Part shown: in pieces, positions 50,701 through 63,129 of the stretch | Position numbering within the stretch: position 1 is the first letter of the stretch | How the letters are laid out: each line of letters begins with the position of its first letter | NCBI RefSeq assembly: GCF_000006565.2 | Contig: NC_031474.1 | Coordinates: forward strand, 2,329,662 to 2,393,661 | Origin: Toxoplasma gondii ME49 | Lineage: Eukaryota > Apicomplexa > Conoidasida > Eucoccidiorida > Sarcocystidae | Length of the DNA: 64,000 bases | Reading direction: 5' to 3' | Position numbers and translations under genes: made by a program | The notes under the pieces: model-generated | Database searches by the model: none | Told to the model about the DNA's origin: nothing | Seen by the model: the letters and a program-made list of their open reading frames with translations, nothing else

Positions 50701-53700
50701 GGCATTGTTAATGCCACCCTCAGTATGTCAACTCGGGTCCGTTCGAAAGGAAACCTCCCACAAACACGTGAACATAAGGTGCAACCAATACCATTGACTG
50801 CAGGGCACATACGAGACTATGGAGTCTCTGCGAACCGCGGCCCTATGTGGGGACGCGGAGACGTAATGTCAGTGAAGCAAACACAAAAACGGATTTCAGA
50901 AACTGACTGAACGCCCGATAAGCTGGTGCCCTAGGGAGAGCTACAGCCCTCTGGCCACAGGGTTGCACAGAGACATACGAGCTGACATAGCACGGGAGCT
51001 GTTCATCGTCTCTCGGACGAACGTCGTTCCCGACAATGCTGCGTATAAACAACAAGCATATGCACAGATACTCCGCATCAAGGAGCTTACCTTACGGATT
51101 TGACGTCGAGGCAAACCCAAGACACTCTGGCGCTTTTCTCAACAATCGGACGAGCGCAGTCTCTGAAGGACCCCCGCTGAGTTTTGCCTCCACGACAGGG
51201 CTTCACCTGTACAACGACCGGCGGGGCATTATCCGCTGAGGTGGCGATGGATGACGAGGAAGCTTCAGAAGATAAACATGATTCTAATGAGCAACTGCGA
51301 GAGGTAGGAAGAGAGTGCAATCGACTTCTACAGAAACGAACTGGTTCGGCAGAGGGAAGCAGAATGCCCACATTTAGGTTAGGAACATGCAGATAAAATT
51401 CAACAGCGGTTGATGCGGAGCACGACTGAGACGACTTTGGACCTGATACTGGAGACTGTGAGGAGCGGCGTGACGAAAGAACAGCTTTTCGTTGGATCAC
51501 TCTCCGATCCGTCTCCTTCGAATCTGTCGCCTGTCGGGTCACATTCGCCACCTGCCCAGCGAGGTTCGCCACAGTCACAGACTCCCGCGGGTCTCGACGA
51601 GGATTGACTATCGTGCCTTCACTTGTGGTGTCAGGCTGTCCGTCAGAGCCTGGCAGACGTTGCGAAACATCACAAGGCTCCTGGCCTTCCTCCCGCCTGG
51701 CCGCAACCAGCTTCTGCCGGTATTCGTCCATTCCATTCGGCTCTCCGATACCCGCCTTATCTGGTTCTGGCATGGACGGCAAGCGTTTTGCCATGGGGCA
51801 CAAACCAAAATCATGACGGAAACCACTGCCAAAGCACGGTGGCACCGTCATTGATTCCGTCATTCGTTGTCGTGCTCGTGCCGACAGGGAAGACGCCCTT
51901 CCCATCCCGGCAACGAGAAAAGCACAAAGGGAAGGAAAAAGAGACACTGGGCGCAGACGCACAGAGATGTCACCTAGTACGAAGGAAACGCGATAGGTGG
52001 GCGAGAACCAAGACCACGACCCGTGGCGAGAGGAACGGCCAGCTGAGGCAGCAGTAGCAGACTCTCGCAGCGGTAACGAGACTGGAGTCGAGGCAGAGCC
52101 GGGGGAAATGACGGCTCGCCCTGAAGGAGCTAGCGTAGAGGACGCTTCTTCGGACTTGTCCCCGAAAGGTGCCTGCGCAACACAGGCGAAACTGAGAACA
52201 GGCACTAGCAATGATAATGGCGAATCGAAATAGACAGAAGCATGTGACACACCACAGCACGCAGAGACGCATACAGAGACAAACAGCTAACGCACAGTGG
52301 GCTAGTCACCACCCGGCGTCAATTCTCGAAGGCAGAGAAAAAGGCGCGGCGGATGCCAAAGACGAAATGGTGCACTGAGGCGCATGCGGCATGTAGGTAG
52401 CGGCCTCTCCTTGAGACAGGCGATCTCTTTGCTTCACTGTGGTGTGTTCACCTGTAGCCCACAGTGATATCTCGTCCCTGTTATAAACGGTCCGTCGGCA
52501 ATGCACGACTGTTGAACAAATTAGCGCTTTATCAACTGATGGCAGGATCCTCCGTTTGGCCTTACTGGTCGCCTGTCAGCGCCGGCGCTCAGAGCAGTTG
52601 ACTGGCGATGCGCCGACGCCGCGTCAGCACTCCTTGACGGCGTCTTTGCGCCTGTTCTGAGGCTGCGCATCTGTGTGTAGAGGTTACGCATTCCCTCCTT
52701 TCTTCTTCTCAGTGTAGCTCCCTCTCCTTCTAAGGCTTACCTTCTTTCGATCACATATCGGCTTTTGCTGCAGCCGAAGCCTCGCATAGTTAATGTGTTC
52801 TTCGGTGACGAGTAAAATTGAGCAGCGAACTGCAGGCGCACGCCACTGAGCTTGCTGCTCTACTGTGGAGTTAGAGCAGGTAGTGCAGTTTTCTTCTGCT
52901 GGACAAGGAACACAAGAGGGGGAATTCGAGGAAACCTCCGCATGCGCAGGAGCTCCGCCTGGCATGTCTACAGCTCGTGCGTGCTGGTCTCTGTCTGTTG
53001 TAGAAGAGTCAGAGCACGACGAAAAAGTGCCGATCGGCTGTGTCTCGGCTTGAGGCGCCAGAGTCCCATGTCGTGAGAAGGATGAGAAGGCGAAGGAGGA
53101 AAAGCGTGCAAAAATGCTACTGCCTGATGAGGCTAGAGGTGCCCGAGCAGGTGGAGTAATATTGTGAGATGCCTCTGTACCCCCTTCTTCCTTTTCGACA
53201 AGCGAACCGGCAGCACGAGACTCGCACGCAGCCGAGGACGGCCAGATCCCCTCAGTGCTCGCGGCCGACGAACATGTGCCAGTAGTACCTCCAGGAGATG
53301 TGCGTAGCTTGTGCCCTGTTTGCACGGGCGATACGCCCGCCGATGCGGCTTCGGCTGTTCTCCTGTCCCCTTCAGCAGAAGTCGAGTCATCAGCCGAGAC
53401 TGCCGAAGGGACCGATTGCCAAGACTGCGCGGATCCACGAACCTGTGTAGGCGGGCGACCTTCTCCGGTTGGGACCATTCCACTGGCGGCCGACCCGATT
53501 CCTGAATATACGCGTAGCGTGTCAACACGGTGCCGGGGACGCGCACATGCAAGGTAGGCAAGACAGTAAGACGGAAAATGGAGAGACATCCCTAAAGGAG
53601 GCAAGCGAACGCAGGTCGACAAGGGTCTGTCGAAACCAGCGACCAACGATGCAGACAGCGCAGAACAGGATGGCTTTCAAGCGACGGTTATTTGTAGGTT

Positions 53701-56700
53701 ACCCAGGGTATGCGCCAAACATGAGATGAGCATACATGCTGCACATATGCATGTTACCCAATTCGTTCATGATTCGTCGCCTATGTCGAGATCAGTATAC
53801 TGCATTTCGGGTCCAGACCTCAGTAAGCCGTAATGGAAACCATAGTGTATCAAATTACTCACGCTACTGTATGAGACTAATGCTCTTGTGAGCACGCGGC
53901 ACAACACAGTACATCCCGTATGATCCAGAAATTTGCTGCAACAGTAGAATCCTGCACACTCCTCCGTACGCGTGCAAAGCACAACCAGACAATAACGGAA
54001 GACGCGACGGGGGTCGCCCCATACCTTCCCCCCTCGCTAGATCTGACAATGCTCCTACGACGACACCGTACTGTCCGAGGGACTCACCGTGGGATGGAGA
54101 TCTGCCATCTTCTGGCACGCGCCCAAGCAGAATGAAATAGTGGTCAGGTTCTGCTTCCTCGGTATCGCCATGCGGCACATCTCCCTCAATCTTGTCCTGT
54201 GCCATTCGGGAATTTCTTTCTTCACGGTCGATCCCCTCCTGACTCAGCGTAGCGAAGCTTGCATCATTCCTTTCGGAGTCTGTCCTCTCCCTTTTGTTCC
54301 CTTGAACGCGCCTGCGAGTCCGCGTCTCTGCGGTTCTTTGCCGTGCGCAAGTGGCGGGTCGGAACGCGTGCCGGCCGCGGTACAGACACCTCGCTAACCG
54401 TGGAGGCACGTGGGCATAGGGCGGAAGGCGCAGCCGGGCTCCGGTTCTCATATGGCCTCTTTCCTTCGCCCACACGGCCTGAGCTTCGAAGTCGACTGCC
54501 GGAATCCCGTCCGTCGGCAGGGGAAGGTACAGGGTCGCGCTCAGTTCATCGACACCGATCTGAAGGATTTGATTTACTCTAGGCTTGGTCAATTCCCTTG
54601 CGTTCCGTTCCAGGTCTCCTGCGAGAGCGTGCTGGTCAGACGCAGCTTGTTTCTCTCGAACAAATGACTCAACTGTCGAGGAATCAGAACGAGGCGGTGA
54701 TGCAGGAGGTCGTGGTGTGGACGACGCGGCAGTTGGCTGCAAAGGTGCCGAAGCAGAACATGAGGCAGGCGGAACAGACACGGGCATGGCACGAGAAGCC
54801 TCACACGAGGACGACTTGACTGAGGCGCTAACTGACGACGCTGGTGAGACTGCAGCGGGCGGCAACTCTGACAGCGGTGGCGAGCACGCTCGAGACGTTG
54901 CTTCGGGAAAGGGCGTCGCGAGGGAGTCTTGATCCAATGTCACCAAGTCGAGAGCAATCGTGAAGGAGGAGAGATTCACGCGAACGAAGACTGGACCACA
55001 GGAACGCTGAAGCAGAGATAGAAATGGAACAGGGCTTGGTACTGTTCCATTCTTGGTGATATTCGAAGCGCCCACGTTGTTCTTCGTCCATTCTCGCATC
55101 TGTTGCTTCTCACTCTCCCTTCGTGCAACCGACGAACTGCCTTTGCCGCTCTTGGTCAAATCGTGAAAGGTTCCCTGGTGATCTGGGCATCGCTCCTCGA
55201 CGTTCGTGTCCTCATCAGGGAACTCGTCAGCCGAGGCGAGGGACAACATTTCAGCAGAGAAGAAAGCGGAATGGCTAGACGATAGCGACCCATCACTGTG
55301 TTCGTCCTTTGATGACAGGGTTGACTCGTACCCCTCACTTGCTATTTCTTCCCCATCTTTCTCGCTCTCCCCGGACGTGTCACTGTGAGTTTCGGCGTGT
55401 TCTCGTTTGACTGCTCGCGCCTCCGGGAAGCCCGATACTGCGCCAGCATCTCCAAACTGCTCATGCAGGGCAAGTCCCTCCACCTTGCCGACCATCGGCT
55501 TCAACTCTGATCCTCCAACTTCTTTCTCGGCAAAACGCAACGCTGCCGAACCGTGCATCTCTACCGGTGTTGGTGCGCCAGGCGAGCCCGAGCCCTTGGT
55601 CGCGGCACCAGCTCCGAAAAAAGGGGTGGTCTCACCAGACCCGTTTGCTACTCGTTCATCATCGCTCGTGCCTGCGTCCACTTCATCCTCGGAGCTGCTT
55701 CCCAACAGAAGCTCGGCTAGCCATCTCCCCCATGTCCGACTCTTATCGCCGCCTTGACGTTCCACTGGGTCTTGTTGTCCGGCACCGTCTCGGGCGCCTT
55801 CGTCTGTGTCTGATTTCGTCGGCGTTGCAGCAGCACATGTTTGTACCCTCCTGGTCTCGTCACCCCTTCCTCCTCCTCTGCCTTCGTCTCCATCACAGTT
55901 GATGACAGGGACCGACGATGCAACGCCTTCTTTTATTTGTCGCATGTCCCCGCTGTCACGCTCACCCTCGGTCTCGGGCAGTCCAGATGCGCTACCACTG
56001 TCTGAGTGAGACGCACTGGACGCCAACGAACAAGGGAGCGCACCTCGTTTTCCGGCATCTTCTGTGCAACACCAGATGTCCAAGTTCGCGGCCTCTCGCA
56101 CCCTCTCAACTCGTTCTGTTTTCACCCTTCGTTCTCGATCTCCGCCGCCTACGATCGACTTCCCCGCCGTGCCCTCGTCACAAGGTGCTGATGAACTGTC
56201 TTCAGGTTCCCCTGGTGTGCGTGGTTCTTCACTCCCTGCTCTGCGATCACTATCGCCCAATCCACCGTTCGCTGCTGTCGGCGTTTCTTCGGCGTCATAC
56301 TCTCTTCCTTCGTCTTTCTCTCCTTCATCGGATGCGTCGCCTCTTACAGCAATGGGGACGACACTCGTATCAGAGCCGTCGTGAGAAGAATGTGCTGGCT
56401 GCATGTCTTTGGCTTCCAGGTCGGGTGTTGCTACCACGCGTGACGCGTGTTTGTCTAGCTTAACGTCGGCTGTGGATGTAGCTCCCGATCTCCCTCTCCC
56501 GCAGAGCGCCTTCGGCCATCCGTGAGGCCCTTCCCTGTTTTTCCTGCCGCCGTGCTCGCCGCTGCATCCCATTTCTTCTGTCTCATCCTCTTTTTCGCTA
56601 GAGATCATTTGCCTCAGGGCAAAGAGTTGTGAAGAACTGAGACGTAGATGGAAAGGAGCGAGGTCAATTCGTAGTGTAAGCGGATAAGGCCTTCGAGTTG

Positions 56701-59700
56701 CAAGGAGGCGAGAGCGTATGGTCTTCTCGATCTCCTTTTTCTTTCGCCTTTGTTGAAGACGAAGTAACATTTGTTGGTCGCGATGATGTTGCAGCATCTC
56801 TCGCCGCAATTCCTCTAATTGAGGAGCCGTGAGCGTGTCTTCCAAGTGCTTCTTCAAGCTCTCAGGGAACCTTGGCAGCTCGCCGCTCGCTTCGGCGAAC
56901 TGTTTTTCGGATTGCCGATACAGTTCTAGTTCCGCTTCATTGTCGTCGACCTCCGAAGTGTCTCCGTCATCGTGCTCTCTGCCAGGCGCGGACACGCGGC
57001 GCACGCCTACGCGGCCTCCTTCCTGATCGTTCGTCGCCTCGAACCTGTCCATCCACGCGTCCAACCACCTCTCTGAAGCTTTTCGCCCGGCATGTAGGGA
57101 ACGACCCTTACGGTGGCTGTCTGCCTCGTCTGTTGGGCTGCTGCGTTTCCGCACCGAACCCGCAGCTTCTTCCACCCAGGGCTCATCAAGTTCATTGCCC
57201 CTCGCATCCAGGAGAGACAGAGGAAGTGAAAAGTGAATCTCACAACCCCATCTGTGAACCATCGGCTGTTCGGCGCGAGTCCGTGTTACCTGTTGCCTCT
57301 GTTCCGCGGCCCCACTTCGCTCCGCACACGCTGCAACTGCTGCTGTGAAGCATGCGTCCTCGATGGGTTGCTCCAACGCCTGGACATTTGCAGAGCCTGC
57401 CTGAGCCTCCGCACCTTGTGAGGGGGCACCGCTATCCGCTTCATCCGTTTTGCTGGCTGGCTGAGGCATTCGAAACCCTGTCATCAGCCTTATACCTTTC
57501 AGGCTGGCTGGCCCAGACGGCTGTAGGGAAGGCACGGACGGCGACAAAGACACGGAATACCGGAGCTGTTCATCTCTACCAGGATCATTACCACCAGCCG
57601 CAGCGGCATGAGAACCACTGGGAGATACGAGCGGCGATCGAGCAGCTGCCGGTGTCGGGCAGGCGCCTGCGTGTGGCGAATCGGGCGAAGGGCAAGCGGA
57701 TAAACGGGGCGTGGTCGTTGACCGTCTCATCACACGACAAAATACGGGGAGCGACGAGACAGATAAATCATTTGAAGTATCTCGAGAGAGTGTCGCTTCT
57801 CCGATTAGCTTTTCTGACGACACGGCTCGACTGGGTGTATCCACATCAGGCCACGGAATTTTCAGTGAGGAAGGCGGAGCTGGCAGGCCTCCGGCAATTT
57901 GCTGGGCACCGAGATCTGTTGAAGCGCCCATAGGCGGAAGACGAACCGCGGATGCAGCAGACTCTCCCACGAAGGACGACGAGGTTCCCGCGCTCCTGGT
58001 GCCGCGGCAACGCCGAGGTGATGTAGTGGACCACTGGTGGCCACAATACGACTCCTGAGTGGCCGTCGGTGATTCCTGGGTTTGTACACATAGTGTGAGG
58101 TCTCGAACTCGGCACAGCCGATGCAAAACACGATTTTCATGTGCGGGCGCCGTGTGCTCGTGTGTGAATCCCTCAGCACTTCCACTTTTGCTTCCGTCTG
58201 CGAGCCGTGCCTCCTCTGCTGAGTTATTGCGGGAGAAACCAGAAGTGGAAGCAGGCTGCTGAAGTTTAAGAAGTACCAAGAGCGGATGTAGTGTTCCCGA
58301 TTGATTCACTGGCTGGGTGGGTGTCTCTTGCTGGTTAAGCCGTTCAGAGGCTCCGCCAGGATTTCTGATCGATGCGGGGAGGGCAGGTAACCAAAGCGGT
58401 AGGGGATTCGCGGGCTTGTCGCTCGGCCGAAGCACGAGCAACCCCACAGACAACGACGCACTGTGTGGCCCGTCATCATAACGAATCACAGCATTGCTAA
58501 TACGTATGGCGGTGTTAGATAAAATCGACGCCCATATGGACTTTGCCCATGTGTCACTACCCCCTATAGATTTCTTAGACACTGATGCAGACGACGAAGA
58601 AGCAAAGGATAAGCGACCAGATGGCAAGCCAGAGGCTGAACACGAAGAAGAGGAATCAGCCGGACGACTGAGGTGAATAGCGCCAGGAGACGTAACTGGA
58701 GGCGACACCCTCTCCGTCTCCGATCCCCGTCTTCCCACGCATCCGCCGGGACTCGTTTTCGGCGAAGGAATCGTCGGGTTTTGATCCCCTTCCGACGCTG
58801 GCGAAAGGCCGTTTAGAAACACCTCATCGTGGCCTTCCGGTTGCAACGTCAGTGCTCCGTTTTGGGAACTGGAGGTGTCTGCCCGAGGAGGGGCGCATCC
58901 GGGTCGCGGGCATCGAGAAGGCGCTTGGAGAACCCTGCGTCGACGACGCAGAATTATTTGTATCAGATCAAGGTGAATTACAACGTTATCTGTTCGTAGG
59001 CTCTGCCATGGAATGGAGAGCCGGCACTCCTTGATTCCACCATACACCAGCCTGAAAAGAAAGCACAGGCAGGAAGCGACGAAAACGATACGTTGTACAC
59101 GTGCGTGAACGTAACCACAAAGGCCGCTAGTAGCATGTACACATTCTGGGCGACAGTGGCGTTCATTGGTGGCTAATTTTAGATGGCCTAAGTTGCTCTA
59201 ACCACTGCGTGAACCGATCACATACATTCCAATGATTGCCACACGGCCGGCGGGAAAACTAAATCTACTCTTCTCAACGGTTCGAGCGGTGGCCATGGAG
59301 AACACGCCCATGCAGTCGCAGTGAGGCAACGTTCCTTCGTGCGACTGTGGGATGTGGGCAAGGTTGCTTGACGAGGACATGCACTCATGCATATACGTAA
59401 CTCTCAAGGATGTATGACCTGAAGTGTCAGTGTCTGCGCAAATATACCTTTTAGCCCCCTCTTGTTTACCAGCGTCCACTGCGGCGGCCACAGACAAACG
59501 CTAGCGAGACAGAGAGGCAAGAATTCCCAAATACACTCTGACAAAACGTATGTAGGAAGCCGCCCCTAGAGGTTCCGCGTTCGCTTTCAGCTTTGACGTA
59601 CTCGAGCTGATCGGATGCAAGTCCTCCGAACCTTTCCAAGATGTCAGGTTTCAGCTGGAGATCTCGCAGAACAACGTCGCCGCCCCAAAGCGACACTTCT

Positions 59701-59771
59701 CCGGCACTAACTTCTTCGACGTAGCTGCTGAGATACTTGTGGAGGGCGCGACTCAGGAGACTCCCTAACAT
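26749..59771 (-). CDS. Giant VPS13-family lipid-transfer protein (~9,818 aa)
   Basis: Proposed exons on the minus strand are 59771-59470, 59051-54088, 53591-52741, 52172-51091, 50637-49776, 49353-35122, 34557-30528 and 29882-26749. Phases agree at every junction, giving about 9,818 residues. VPS13 proteins form long hydrophobic grooves that carry lipids between membranes at contact sites. The evidence is a chorein N-terminus (residues ~1-130) with LWGGDVVL and SIPWQSL, closest to VPS13B among the homologues I recall. Six VAB repeats lie at residues ~6730-8500, and the C-terminal LLGNP motif is near residue 9600. Long Ser/Ala/Pro/Glu-rich insertions separate the blocks and make it about two to three times longer than human VPS13. 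The start is the ATG at 59771, with purine at -3 and the usual chorein position. The donor of exon 1 and acceptor of exon 5 are the least certain. The other exon frames are very long and firm. The seven introns (418, 496, 568, 453, 422, 564 and 645 bp) hold nothing else seen. Expected location is a membrane contact site; which organelles cannot be read from sequence. Confidence 0.87.
27100..27620 (-). other. VPS13 C-terminal (ATG2-like/DH-like) motif region
   Basis: The sequence SVVIQELLAHYSALILLRL, then SLHLLGNPKEAARRV, matches the conserved VPS13 C-terminal block. There, helices precede the invariant LGNP turn and a Gly-rich stretch follows. Here LGALGAAEKFCLHALGVGL takes the place of that stretch. 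In relatives this region contacts membranes or lipid droplets. The Gly-rich repeats are weaker than in human VPS13A, so the tail is diverged but not lost. Confidence 0.7.
31300..37251 (-). other. VPS13 VAB domain: six repeats with conserved Asn
   Basis: Six separated blocks carry the VAB pattern of a hydrophobic strand, a turn with Asn, and another strand. They are LIIHNLLPIEVAIR (37189-37251), MLHSGVSNLLFSC (36343-36423), LQVVNASDCDLCCV (35140-35225), WIIRNFSPLGLALRG (33869-33942), VRFRNGTPYTLGIALG (32921-33004) and VTVINRTPFRLAL (31300-31368). Six is the family number. VAB repeats bind Pro-x-Pro-type adaptor motifs in yeast VPS13. The second block is the weakest, because its Asn is shifted. 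The 564-bp intron at 34558-35121 falls just after block 3. The spread over about 1,800 residues is several times the usual span. Confidence 0.75.
59470..59771 (-). other. VPS13 exon 1: chorein N-terminal segment
   Basis: This exon encodes the first ~90-100 residues, beginning MLGSLLSRALHKYLSSYV and followed by EVSLWGGDVVLRDLQLKPD. That matches the amphipathic start and first beta-strands of the chorein domain. The domain resumes in exon 2 with GGIKECRLSIPW. The donor chosen (CTG|GTAAAC at 59470/59469) has a good consensus and the right phase. It includes about 35 residues absent from relatives and of intron-like composition. A donor nearer 59570 with a weak signal would give a more typical domain. 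Confidence 0.75.
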
Positions 59772-62700
59772 CTTAGTCACACTGAGGCCGTGCCACGGGG
59801 TCCCCGCTCGGAGACGTCACGCAGCGATCCCTCGCCAATAGTGGCATCCCGTGGATTCCCCCTGTTTGGCGATAGCGATGTCTTTATTAATAGAAAACCT
59901 GTTTGAAAAATGCCCCTCGCTTCTTAACAGGCAGAACGCAGGAGGGCCAGGGTGAAGAGAAATGTTGACATTGCTAATAACGGATACTTTCTGCAAGTTA
60001 CTGGGGAAAAGGTGAAAATGCAATGAGCAGCAGATAACAGTCGATTGACTAGTCCATTACTTGTCGATCGAGCGAGGCAGTAGACGATCCCAAAGACAGC
60101 AGGCAAGACGAGGAGGAATGAAGGAGAAAACGGGAATGACGCTATATAGAGAAGAGAAAAAAGAACTCGCTGGGCTGTTAACAGCATTAACGCCAGTATG
60201 TCTGTAAATATGTGACGCCAACTTTGCCACAAGGGCGAGGTAGGACAAGGAAAACGATTGAGACCGAAGGAAGCACGGAACCGGTCGAGGACACGCTTAC
60301 AGAAGCATACAGCCACTAGAAGTCCGAAACGTGGCTTTCCTTGCAATAAAATTGCTGCTAACAGAAATGCAATGCTATGGTGTACCCACTTACATTACTT
60401 TTGTCTTCTGAGTGACAGTCTGAGCCGTGGTTCTCGTGCAAGACGGGAATTCTCAATGGCATGCGGTCGAGCCTAGGCAAGATCGATCCTGGAAACGTAA
60501 CAGAGAAAATGCTGTTTCTGGAGACGGAAGATGCATAATGAAGCTTCAGGAGGGTTTTTGTATTCGGCGCTACATATTACATTGGCTTGAATCGATCAAC
60601 CGCCCGAAAAGTCCGGTGCAAGCACCCTCCAATGCTGCATGCGCCATCGGGGTCACCAAGAGACAGGACCACTGCATCTACAAGGTTGCAAAAAACACCA
60701 CCCGCCGAAACTCGACACGGACTGTCAATACGGCGACAGCAATCCTCTGCCTTTCATGTTCCTTTAAATGGCATGAATGATCCCGCAGTCTGAACGCGGG
60801 CGTACCTTATGAATGGGATGTTTCTCCTAAGTGTGCGAAGCAAGGGGGGTGTGAGACAGAAGCTTCCGCTCCTGCGACGTGTCTCGGAGAGAAGCGTGGG
60901 TAGCGTGCAGCAAAGTACGTTGCAAAATCTTGCACAGCAGCTTGCCTGGTAAATTGAGATGCGATGGCTTCACCTAAGCCATCATATTTGGGCTGCTACC
61001 GTCGGGCTAAACGTAGTCGAATGTGCTCTCGTAGAATCGAGGTCCCGTGAGATCTTTGCTCCCTTACAGCCGAGAAGTGATTTGTTCAAAAAGGGCAGCA
61101 CTTCTCAGTAGACGTGATCTTGCAGTAGGAGCGCAGCAGCCATTAGCAGCACTGACATCATACTATTAAGCGGAGCTTCAACTTCTTTGAACGATTGGGT
61201 AGCCAAACACGAGAATGGAGCAGATAACTCCAAGCTAGCAGCTGAAGAAGGAAGCAGAAGAGGGGAACGCAACAAACAACGAAAACGCTTCACTCACGGA
61301 AACGGAAACACGTTTCAGTAGCTTAATTAAGTGCCAGCACCATAACAACCGTGTTGTGCATTCGACAGAATTCAAGAATTCTCTGTGTAAAGACGTGAAC
61401 AGACTACATGCGAGGAAGTGACCTACCGGGGTAGTACGCATATCGTAGACAAATGTTGTGTCAACTCGAACGTGCAAGGCGAAGCTCTACCGGGAAATTA
61501 GTCATTGTCTCTATTTTTGGAGGAACCGACGTGGTTCAAAACGAATGCCAGTGGCAACAATTTCTCGAATGCGAGACTCTCAGCAAGGCTGCCTTAAGGA
61601 TAATATCTCATCACGTGAGTATTTCCTTCGTCATCCGTGCGTAGCGGTTCCGTCGCAATCCCATAATGTGTGTGCCATGTAGCGAACGTCTCTGGATAAA
61701 TTCACATTTCTGATCTAGAGGATCAACAGTTTCTGTGTACACGGCGGAGCCTTTTCAGGTGGATGTTTCCGCTGGTGTTGTCCCTTTTCGTACCGGCGGA
61801 AATCTAGTGGTGGAACGGATTTTCAAGAATTGATAGGAGGGGGCCTATCAGCTTCGCTGTAACGTGGGTGGGTAATACCAAGCAAAAGTAGCGAATTGAC
61901 TATGGTTAGAACGGTTGAAGCAATGGAATTAAATGCAGAGCTTCTTCGGTCGTGCGGAGGACGGGGAACGCACCTGATCGCCCCACTCATTACAAATACC
62001 AAGTTATCGATGAGTTCGTGCTTGCCGATAACATTGCAGCTACGTGCGTCTCCATCCTATCCGAGGGTGTCTGGTCTGTTGCTACATCTACTACGACATA
62101 GAATACCCCACGACAGAAATCGATCCTCGATCGCGCGCACGAGGTACAAGACCGCTGGTCAGCGGTTTTCAAAAGCCCGTACCTGTCTGCAAACCCTCTA
62201 GTAGAACAACGACGCGCACGTGCTCGCAAACCGACAAGGCATCCTCGGTACTCGGATGCCAGCTGCAGCTTCCTCACTATCTACAACTACGCTATTTGAT
62301 GGCATACAAAAGAACACATGGCCTCACAAGAAGACCACGAAATTAACTGAGGTCACCGTCGCTGTCTGCCTAGAGCACTGCGGAGGACTCCCGAGATGAA
62401 CCACTCCATCTCCGAGCTCTGATACCATATTTGCTGCGTGCCGTGGCTAAACACTGGCACACACATTAGACTGTCATCGTCTTCTCTATTTCGCTTCTCC
62501 AAGCTGCGGATGGTCGTAGGAGGAGACCGCTAGAATGCTCTGATCGACGATGTCGCTGAAATGAGTCATTTTGGGATACTGCTCTACACATCACAGAATC
62601 CTGTTTTTCGGAAACCATAGCTCTGCGTAAGCCAAACATTGACAACCACGGTAAATGACTATAGCTTCAAAACTATCGGTTACCTATCCAAGTGAACTGC

Positions 62701-63129
62701 ATCAACAGCACCCTTCATGAGGAAAGCTGTTGATCTACGCGAAAGACGCTGAATTCGAGAGTGTGTTGCGTTGCAAAGGAGTTACTCACCGAAGTGCCTT
62801 ACGGTGCGGTGCCACGTTCTGCGAAGGTAGACAATGAAACCAGTTAGACGTGAGGTTTCTAGCAAGCACGATGGGATCGGTACCCGTCCCTTCCTAAAAG
62901 CCGCAGCACGTGCGACATGGCCATGTTCGCCGCGGGTGTGCATCTGTTCGCAAAAGACCCCGAACCGACATCTGCTTCGTTTCACTGCAACTGACGCAGA
63001 CACCCAAACAGGAGCCCAAATCAGAACGCTGACGACGCCACAGATGCTGCCAGCGAGCCACGGAGAAGCACCATCCCCGACACAGTTTAGAAAAGATAGA
63101 CTACGACGACAGCAGCCAGTCACAAGCGT
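59772..63129. other. Intergenic: VPS13 promoter side and eL42 3' flank
   Basis: Both neighbours are transcribed leftward, so this interval should hold the 3' UTR of eL42 on its right and the promoter and 5' UTR of the VPS13 gene on its left. No open frame here has a recognisable domain. A GGAGACG at 59810-59816, 40 bp upstream of the VPS13 start codon, differs by one base from the WGAGACG promoter motif reported in Toxoplasma. This is too short to be more than suggestive. No repeats of note were seen. Confidence 0.5.

Noticed and set aside
59772..59780. Start of the VPS13 protein at 59780
   Set aside because: The codon there is GTG. The ATG at 59771 has a good context and gives the expected chorein N-terminus.
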